Assembly (NCBI GenBank): GCA_900546645.1
Contig: URDR01000085.1
Span: 1 to 11,900 of the forward strand
Length of the DNA stretch: 11,900 nt
Direction: 5' to 3'
From: an uncultured Bacteroides sp.
Lineage (GTDB): Bacteria; Bacteroidota; Bacteroidia; Bacteroidales; Bacteroidaceae
Every line of letters starts with the position of its first letter. Position 1 is the stretch's first letter. A model generated the notes under the pieces. It worked only from the letters and a program-made list of their open reading frames with translations, made no database searches and was not told the origin of the DNA. The position numbers and the translations under genes were made by a program. Positions 8,125 to 11,900 of the stretch are shown piece after piece.

Positions 8125-8157
8125 AGAGAGAACGCTGTGAAGCGCTCTCTTTTTTTT
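8125..8157 (+). terminator. Strong intrinsic terminator on the plus strand
   Basis: AGAGAG (8125-8130), a two-base AA bulge and CGCT (8133-8136) pair with AGCG and CTCTCT (8141-8150) across a GTGA (GNRA-type) tetraloop, followed by seven more T (8151-8157). The T-tract is only on the plus-strand side, so it stops rightward transcription. The end of the U-tract overlaps the stop codon of the convergent pseudouridine synthase gene (8156-8158), insulating that gene from antisense read-through. Confidence 0.9.
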
Positions 8158-8830
8158 ATTCTATCATCTGAAAACCATTCCACAGATTTCCGGAAGGAAG
8201 CGGTGCAGTCAGACTAATCTGCTCCTTTGACACCGGATGAATGAAATTCACCTTACGGGCATGAAGACAAATACTTCCATCTGGATTAGAACGCGGGAAA
8301 CCATATTTCAAATCTCCTTTTATCGGACATCCCATTTTCGCCAGCTGACAGCGTATCTGATGATGACGTCCCGTCTTTAAATCCACCTCAAGCAAGTAAT
8401 AGTTCTGCGAACGCCCTATCAGACGGTAATGCAAAACAGCTTTTTTTGAGTTTTTCACCTCCTTATCATACGCATACGATTTATTCTGCTTTTCATTCCG
8501 CACCAAGAAGTGCACCAATTCACCCTCTTCAGCCGGAGGGCAGTTCTTCACAATAGCCCAATAGGTTTTCTTCACCTCCGAATTACGAAACATCTCGTTC
8601 AAGCGCGTCAATGCCTTGCTGGTTTTGGCAAAAACCACCAGTCCGCTGACCGGACGGTCCAAACGGTGAGTTACACCCAGAAACACATTTCCAGGCTTGG
8701 CATATTTCTCCTTGATATACTGTTTCACGGTTTCAGACAGGGGAATATCCCCTGTCTTGTCACCTTGTACTATTTCTGAAGCCGTCTTATTGACAACAAT
8801 AATATGATTATCTTCGTAAACGACTGTCAT
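8156..8830 (-). CDS. RluA-family RNA pseudouridine synthase
   Basis: This 224-residue cytoplasmic enzyme isomerises specific uridines to pseudouridine in rRNA or tRNA. The catalytic motif HRLDRPVSG (55-63) contains nucleophile Asp58. The conserved RHHQIRCQLAKMG and PIKGDLKYG segments (about 158-183) complete the family fold. It has no N-terminal S4 RNA-binding domain, so it is a short catalytic-domain-only form like many Bacteroidetes members; the target site cannot be assigned from sequence. It starts 4 bases after fabG and is the last gene of the tetR-fabG operon, ending against the convergent terminator. The functional link with fabG is not obvious; the pairing may simply reflect shared transcription. 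Confidence 0.93.
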   Translation of the reverse strand: MTVVYEDNHIIVVNKTASEIVQGDKTGDIPLSETVKQYIKEKYAKPGNVFLGVTHRLDRPVSGLVVFAKTSKALTRLNEMFRNSEVKKTYWAIVKNCPPAEEGELVHFLVRNEKQNKSYAYDKEVKNSKKAVLHYRLIGRSQNYYLLEVDLKTGRHHQIRCQLAKMGCPIKGDLKYGFPRSNPDGSICLHARKVNFIHPVSKEQISLTAPLPSGNLWNGFQMIE

Positions 8831-8834
8831 ATAA

Positions 8835-9581
8835 TTACATATTCATTCCACCATCAACCTGAATAACCTGTCCTGATACATATGAAGACATATCAGAAGC
8901 CAGGAATACAGCGATGTTAGCCACATCTTCAGGAGTACCTCCGCGACGCAAAGGAATCTTCTTGCTCCATTCAGCCTTCACTTCATCCGACAGCTTAGCA
9001 GTCATATCAGTAATGATAAATCCCGGAGCAATAGCGTTTGCACGAATACCGCGAGAACCTAGTTCCTGAGCGATTGACTTAGCCAAACCAATCATACCTG
9101 CCTTTGAAGCAGAGTAATTGCACTGACCTGCATTCCCGTGAACACCCACTACAGAAGCCATATTGATGATACTTCCACACTTCTGACGCATCATAATCGG
9201 AGTACATGCGTGAATGAAGTTAAATGCCGATTTCAAGTTTACGGCAATAACAGCATCCCACTGAGCTTCGCTCATACGCATCATCAAACCATCTTTTGTA
9301 ATACCCGCGTTATTCACCAGGATATCGATAGAACCGAAATCTTCCTTAATCTGCTCTACCACCTTGGCAGTATCTTCAAAACTTGCTGCATTCGAAGCAT
9401 ATCCTTTAACTTTTACGCCATAAGCTGCAATTTCTTTTTCAGTATTCTGACCGTTTTCGTCAATAACCAAATCTGTAAATGCAATGTTTGCACCTTCAGA
9501 AGCAAATTTCAGTGCAATCGCTTTTCCGATTCCACGAGCAGCTCCGGTAACGATAGCTGTTTTTCCTGTTAATAATCCCAT
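8835..9581 (-). CDS. fabG: 3-oxoacyl-[acyl-carrier-protein] reductase FabG
   Basis: This 248-residue classical short-chain dehydrogenase matches FabG along its full length. It has the Rossmann motif TGAARGIG (12-19), NNAG (90-93), active-site Asn115, Ser143, Tyr156 and Lys160 (YSASK), PGFIITDM (186-193), and the FabG ending YVSGQVIQVDGGMNM. The enzyme reduces 3-oxoacyl-ACP with NADPH, the first reduction of each fatty-acid elongation cycle, as a cytoplasmic tetramer. Other reductases of this fold can look alike, but the C-terminal signature makes FabG the best call. It begins 23 bases after the TetR-family gene and ends 4 bases before the pseudouridine synthase, so it is the middle gene of a leftward operon and probably controlled by that regulator. 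No strong Shine-Dalgarno precedes it. Confidence 0.93.
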   Translation of the reverse strand: MGLLTGKTAIVTGAARGIGKAIALKFASEGANIAFTDLVIDENGQNTEKEIAAYGVKVKGYASNAASFEDTAKVVEQIKEDFGSIDILVNNAGITKDGLMMRMSEAQWDAVIAVNLKSAFNFIHACTPIMMRQKCGSIINMASVVGVHGNAGQCNYSASKAGMIGLAKSIAQELGSRGIRANAIAPGFIITDMTAKLSDEVKAEWSKKIPLRRGGTPEDVANIAVFLASDMSSYVSGQVIQVDGGMNM

Positions 9582-9604
9582 GATTTGTTTTATTTAAATG
9601 AATA

Positions 9605-10201
9605 TTATAAACTTCTTTTCCTGCATCCCAAAGCGCCGAATACCAGTTTGGCTACATAACGCCATCCGGTTTCATCGTCTAACTCTTCGCCTATCTGGCC
9701 ACGAATATAAGGAACCTCTATACCTTTAATACAATAATGGAGAATATCGGCTGTAATAACCACATTGTCTATATCAAAAAGTCCTTGTTCTTTGCCCTCC
9801 ATCAAGATGCGCCTGAATAATCCGACTTCTTTTTGGTCGAAGTGTTTCCGCACGGTTTCCACCCGCCAGATATCCCGAAAGAAGTTGGCACGAAGGGTCC
9901 CGTTACGATAAACAGCCATTTTAATCGAGTCCAAATGCGTCATAATCAGCTCCAGTATTTTATCGTCAGCGCGAATGGACTTCTCCGCTGCTTTCTCCAA
10001 ACGGCCAGACAGCATCTCCAGCTCCGCCTCAACCACAGCCAGATAGATTTGTTCCTTACTCTTAAAATAGGTATAAAGTGTACGCCGACCTTTCTTTGAA
10101 GCCAAAGCAATGTCATTCATCGTCGTTGCTTCCACGCCATTTTTTGCAAAAAGCTGACGGGCTACATCTACTAATTGGGCTCTGGTCTTTGTTACACTCA
10201 T
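9605..10201 (-). CDS. TetR/AcrR-family transcriptional regulator
   Basis: The N-terminal helix-turn-helix (about residues 6-52 from this start) shows the family pattern: QLVDVARQLFAKNGVEATT, then DIALASKKGRRTLYTYFKSKE with the recognition helix. The rest is a helical ligand-binding and dimerisation domain without an assignable ligand. I chose the Met at 10199-10201 (198 residues). An in-frame Met at 10217-10219 adds MQFKQT, but it would leave only about 14 nt of leader from the predicted promoter, and TetR proteins usually begin a few residues before helix 1. It leads an operon with fabG, so it may sense an acyl-CoA/ACP or fatty-acid cue and regulate its own operon; that is inference from context. 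Its DNA-binding domain is intact. Confidence 0.9.
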   Translation of the reverse strand: MSVTKTRAQLVDVARQLFAKNGVEATTMNDIALASKKGRRTLYTYFKSKEQIYLAVVEAELEMLSGRLEKAAEKSIRADDKILELIMTHLDSIKMAVYRNGTLRANFFRDIWRVETVRKHFDQKEVGLFRRILMEGKEQGLFDIDNVVITADILHYCIKGIEVPYIRGQIGEELDDETGWRYVAKLVFGALGCRKRSL

Positions 10202-10238
10202 TGTCTGTTTAAATTGCACATAAGGTATATACAGTGAG

Positions 10239-10270
10239 CAAAAGTACGCTTTTTCTTGCTACAAAACAAA
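10239..10270 (-). promoter_or_regulatory. Promoter of the tetR-fabG-rluA-family operon, with possible operator
   Basis: Read on the minus strand, TTTG (10270-10267) and TACTTTTG (10246-10239) are 20 bases apart, a full match to the Bacteroidetes consensus. Transcription should start near 10233. The dyad AAAAG-TACG-CTTTT (10240-10253) overlaps the -7 box, and GTATATAC (10225-10232) sits at the predicted start site. Either could be the operator for autoregulation by the TetR-family protein. Confidence 0.75.
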
Positions 10271-10335
10271 TTGGATGCAATTTTAACGAAGGGAACCTGC
10301 TAAAATAAGTAAAAAGTAAAAATAAATATCTCATG

Positions 10336-10364
10336 AATGTCATCCCCTAAAACACCTTGACATT
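10336..10364. repeat. Inverted repeat AATGTCA-N15-TGACATT
   Basis: AATGTCA (10336-10342) and TGACATT (10358-10364) are perfect complements 15 bases apart, in the non-coding stretch upstream of the tetR promoter. The half-sites are 22 bases centre to centre, about two helical turns, which would suit a dimeric regulator. A 7-base repeat in an AT-rich region may also be chance. Apart from this and the hairpins below, 10271-10370 holds nothing I can identify. Confidence 0.35.
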
Positions 10365-10370
10365 TAAAAC

Positions 10371-10410
10371 CAAACAACAAGGCGTTTCAAATGAAACGCC
10401 TTGTTGTTTG
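10371..10410. terminator. Perfect 19-bp inverted repeat, bidirectional terminator
   Basis: CAAACAACAAGGCGTTTCA (10371-10389) is followed by AA and its exact reverse complement (10392-10410). As RNA the core GGCGTTTC/GAAACGCC forms a stem with an AAAT loop. It is preceded by an A-rich and followed by a U-rich segment (TTGTTGTTTG), so it could terminate in both directions. A second small dyad, AAAACG-ACTAAG-CGTTTT, follows at 10415-10432. It lies between two diverging promoters where no surviving gene needs a terminator. Confidence 0.6.
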
Positions 10411-10544
10411 AAACAAAACGACTAAGCGTTTTCACACATTATATAAAATGGAAGAAGACATTTTTATTAATAGGACTATCCAAACCCCCTATATCCTAAA
10501 TATATTTTTTATATTAAAGAACATAAATAATTTTTTTAGATTAT

Positions 10545-10576
10545 TTTGTATATATATAAAATACATTATATATTTG
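10545..10576 (+). promoter_or_regulatory. Bacteroidetes-type promoter upstream of the susD-like remnant
   Basis: TTTG (10545-10548), 20 bases, then TATATTTG (10569-10576) gives a full consensus match, with GC following the -7 box as is common. The predicted start is near 10583. It survives although its gene is broken, so the remnant may still be transcribed. Confidence 0.7.
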
Positions 10577-10582
10577 CAGCGC

Positions 10583-10824
10583 AATGATGAAACAAGATAT
10601 AAAAATAATGCATCATTACAACAAAACAATACTAAGTTAAAACCTAAACACCTGCCGCTGTTTCAGCCGTCTGTTTCTTCCGGTTATAACAGCAGTTTGC
10701 AGTTAACAACTATTGAAAAACTAATACTAAGGGAAAAACAAATCCCAACCTTGTAACCATGCACTACAAAGCATGAAACCGAAAACTGATCTTTATAATA
10801 AATCGAACCTTTAAATTTAAAACT
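10583..10824 (+). other. Long leader or relic DNA before the susD-like remnant
   Basis: About 240 nt lie between the predicted start site and the remnant's ATG. Frames here are short: an ATG at 10584 opens 18 codons ending in TAA, and a 102-codon frame covering 10448-10756 overlaps the promoter, is very AT-rich and resembles no protein. CATGC and GCATG (about 10757-10774) can form a small hairpin. Long leaders are common before glycan-utilisation genes in Bacteroides, but the expected susC gene is absent, so part of this may be what remains after a deletion. Confidence 0.4.
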
Positions 10825-11489
10825 ATGAAAGTAGAACCTAAATTCTTTTTAGGAGCGGTTCCCTTCGCCTTGGGAATGCGGTAGTAAGTGACTATCGTCC
10901 GATGTACGTAACCTTCACTGTAAATGCAGGACCGGCTGCCGCTCCTTATGATTACACCCAGCCATTCTGGGGAGGCAACTGTATCAACAAGCGCCACCAG
11001 CTTATCCGTTACTCTGAAGTATTGCTTTGGTATGCAGAATCAGCTGCCCGCAGCGGAGCTGCCGACCTGACAGATGCCAAGGAAGCATTGAAAGAAGTAC
11101 ATAAACGTGCTTATGCAGACCAGGCTAAAGTAAACGAAGTAGATGGCATGAGTGCAGACGAATTGGCTGAAGCAGCTTATACCGAACATGGTTATGAAGT
11201 AGCAGGGTACATGCTTGCCATGGTAACTCGCCGTTCCGACCAGTTCCGTATGAATCGTCTGAAAGAAGCTTACGACTACCGTACCGGAGCTCAAAACGAA
11301 GTATTGGTGCCGAAAGGAACACTGACTCATAGTATGGACAAAGACGGTAATCCGTTTACTTATACACTTGCTGAAGATGTAGTCTTGAAAGAAAACATGG
11401 AAGTTACTGCTCCATGGAATAATGAGTCATCTATTTACCATAATTATCCCCCCAAGGAAGTGGAAAAGAATCCGAACTTGAAGCGATAA
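10825..11489 (+). pseudogene. SusD/RagB-family outer-membrane lipoprotein, internally deleted
   Basis: A start codon at 10825 opens a signal-peptide-like head (MKVEPKFFLGAVPFALGM) that stops at TAG 10882-10884 before any lipobox cysteine. In another frame, open from 10842 to the TAA at 11487, lies about 210 residues of SusD C-terminal domain: SDYRPMYVTFTVNAG, the glycan-binding-protein helix RYSEVLLWYAESAARSG, VTRRSDQFRMNRLKE, and the typical ending YPPKEVEKNPNLKR. SusD proteins usually have 500-600 residues, so roughly the first 300 after the signal peptide are missing and head and tail are out of frame. SusD normally binds glycan at the cell surface with a SusC TonB-dependent transporter, which is also missing here. 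An internal ATG at 10902 would make only a cytoplasmic fragment. Family assignment of the tail is firm; that of the head is a reading from its signal-peptide pattern. Confidence 0.85.
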
Positions 11490-11515
11490 GCAATAGGTAT
11501 AAATAGATACTTAAA

Positions 11516-11585
11516 AATGCCCGGAAAGAGGATACAGCCTGATGAGACATCGGCCTGTATTTCATCCGGGCATTGCTTCTTTTAT
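11516..11585. terminator. Large hairpin terminator after the susD-like remnant
   Basis: AATGCCCGGA (11516-11525) pairs perfectly with TCCGGGCATT (11565-11574). Inside, ATACAG/CTGTAT and CTGATG/CATCGG extend the stem past a C-C mismatch to an AGA triloop. T-rich sequence (GCTTCTTTTAT) follows on the plus strand, and the reverse complement of TTAAAAA follows on the minus strand, so it could act in both directions. It begins 27 bases after the remnant's stop codon and is probably the original gene's terminator. Confidence 0.85.
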
Positions 11586-11641
11586 AGACAAAAAAGGAAA
11601 GCCTTCCCTTACATTCCACAATATTCCCGGCAGAATACTCC

Positions 11642-11705
11642 AGTACTTCCGCCAAAGTACAGCAGTACTCTCGGCTGAGTACTGAAGTACTTCCACGGAA
11701 GTACT
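11642..11705. repeat. Cluster of AGTACT palindromes
   Basis: Within 64 bases there are five AGTACT (11642, 11664, 11678, 11686, 11700) and one AGTACA (11656). They nest into larger dyads: CAGTACTC-TCGGCT-GAGTACTG (11663-11684) and AGTACTTCC-AC-GGAAGTACT (11686-11705). No T-tract follows, so it is not a typical terminator. It lies between the terminator above and the initiator tRNA promoter. The rest of 11575-11793 shows no gene. Confidence 0.8.
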
Positions 11706-11793
11706 GACACTTTATATATATAATCTCAACAAAAGACTGCCAAGCTTCTGAATACTTCCTAAAACGAGTTTTTTCAAATTTATTCAAAAAATA

Positions 11794-11825
11794 TTTGTTT
11801 CTTACAAAATAAAGCCGTACCTTTG
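11794..11825 (+). promoter_or_regulatory. Promoter of the initiator tRNA
   Basis: TTTG (11794-11797), 20 bases, then TACCTTTG (11818-11825) matches the Bacteroidetes consensus fully. Transcription would start near 11831, about 17 nt before the mature tRNA 5' end. Confidence 0.8.
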
Positions 11826-11847
11826 CAACGCATTTAAGAAATAATAT

Positions 11848-11900
<53 letters not shown>

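Larger units (their letters stand above)
7924..8158 (+). ncRNA. Candidate small RNA, possibly sigma-54-driven
   Basis: This is the stretch between the predicted sigma-54 start point and the intrinsic terminator, about 235 nt. It contains no credible reading frame; the longest ATG frames have a handful of codons. The first half is A-rich, apparently unstructured, and holds three copies of AAACGAARCTAAA. The second half has a possible stem GAGAT...ATCTC in about 8070-8094 and then the terminator hairpin. An isolated plus-strand terminator 450 bases past the nearest coding region argues that some transcript ends here. The alternative is a long 3' untranslated region of the activator mRNA, which might be processed into a small RNA. 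Confidence 0.35.

Noticed and set aside
9138..9572. A 144-codon plus-strand frame opposite fabG
   Set aside because: It is fully antisense to a well-supported fabG gene and has a Cys/Ser/Asn-rich product typical of a shadow frame.
10357..10362. TTGACA, resembling an E. coli -35 box
   Set aside because: Bacteroidetes use a different consensus, and no partner -7 box lies at the right distance on the plus strand; it is part of the AATGTCA/TGACATT dyad instead.
10448..10756. A 102-codon plus-strand reading frame
   Set aside because: It overlaps the promoter at 10545-10576, is extremely AT-rich with Ile/Asn/Phe runs, and resembles no protein family.
11642..11705. CRISPR array interpretation of the AGTACT cluster
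   Set aside because: Repeats are 6-base palindromes with irregular short spacing, with no repeat-spacer units of CRISPR size and no cas genes nearby.

Overview
The window looks like chromosomal DNA of a gut Bacteroidales bacterium (Bacteroides/Phocaeicola-like). Five promoters fit the Bacteroidetes primary sigma factor (a -7 box TAnnTTTG; four of them have TTTG exactly 20 bases upstream). Shine-Dalgarno sequences are weak or absent, and the window holds a SusD-family remnant and a lipoprotein cyclophilin with a mid-domain insertion. The genus is inferred; no marker gene settles it.

Layout. Bases 1-52 are the 3' part of a tRNA-Val(TAC). From 212 to 7672 five genes run rightwards: a lipoprotein cyclophilin, an M16 zinc peptidase, a MATE efflux transporter, a hybrid sensor kinase (HisKA-HATPase-REC-HPt) and an NtrC-type sigma-54 activator. 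The middle three are separated by 8 and 3 bases and must be co-transcribed. The activator also has a candidate promoter of its own. From 7673 to 8155 there is no protein gene, but the stretch is structured: TTCCACA/TGTGGAA dyads, a near-consensus -24/-12 (sigma-54) site, A-rich direct repeats, and a strong plus-strand intrinsic terminator whose U-tract overlaps the stop codon of the convergent gene. From 10201 down to 8156 a leftward operon encodes a TetR-family regulator, FabG and an RluA-family pseudouridine synthase. From 10271 to 11847 lies a decayed region: an orphan bidirectional hairpin, a good promoter with a long leader, a susD-like gene with most of its interior deleted, a large terminator, and a cluster of AGTACT palindromes. 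The window ends inside an initiator tRNA-fMet(CAT).

How the parts work together. The kinase, its receiver and HPt domains, and the adjacent activator make up a complete four-step phosphorelay (H344 to D639 to H785 to D53 of the activator). The activator has the intact machinery to open sigma-54 promoters, and the only sigma-54-like site I found lies 226 bases downstream of its stop codon, beyond a palindrome suited to a Fis-type dimer and ahead of an isolated terminator. The most interesting hypothesis is that the phosphorelay drives an undescribed regulatory RNA of about 235 nt at about 7924-8158. This is inferred from sequence and untested.
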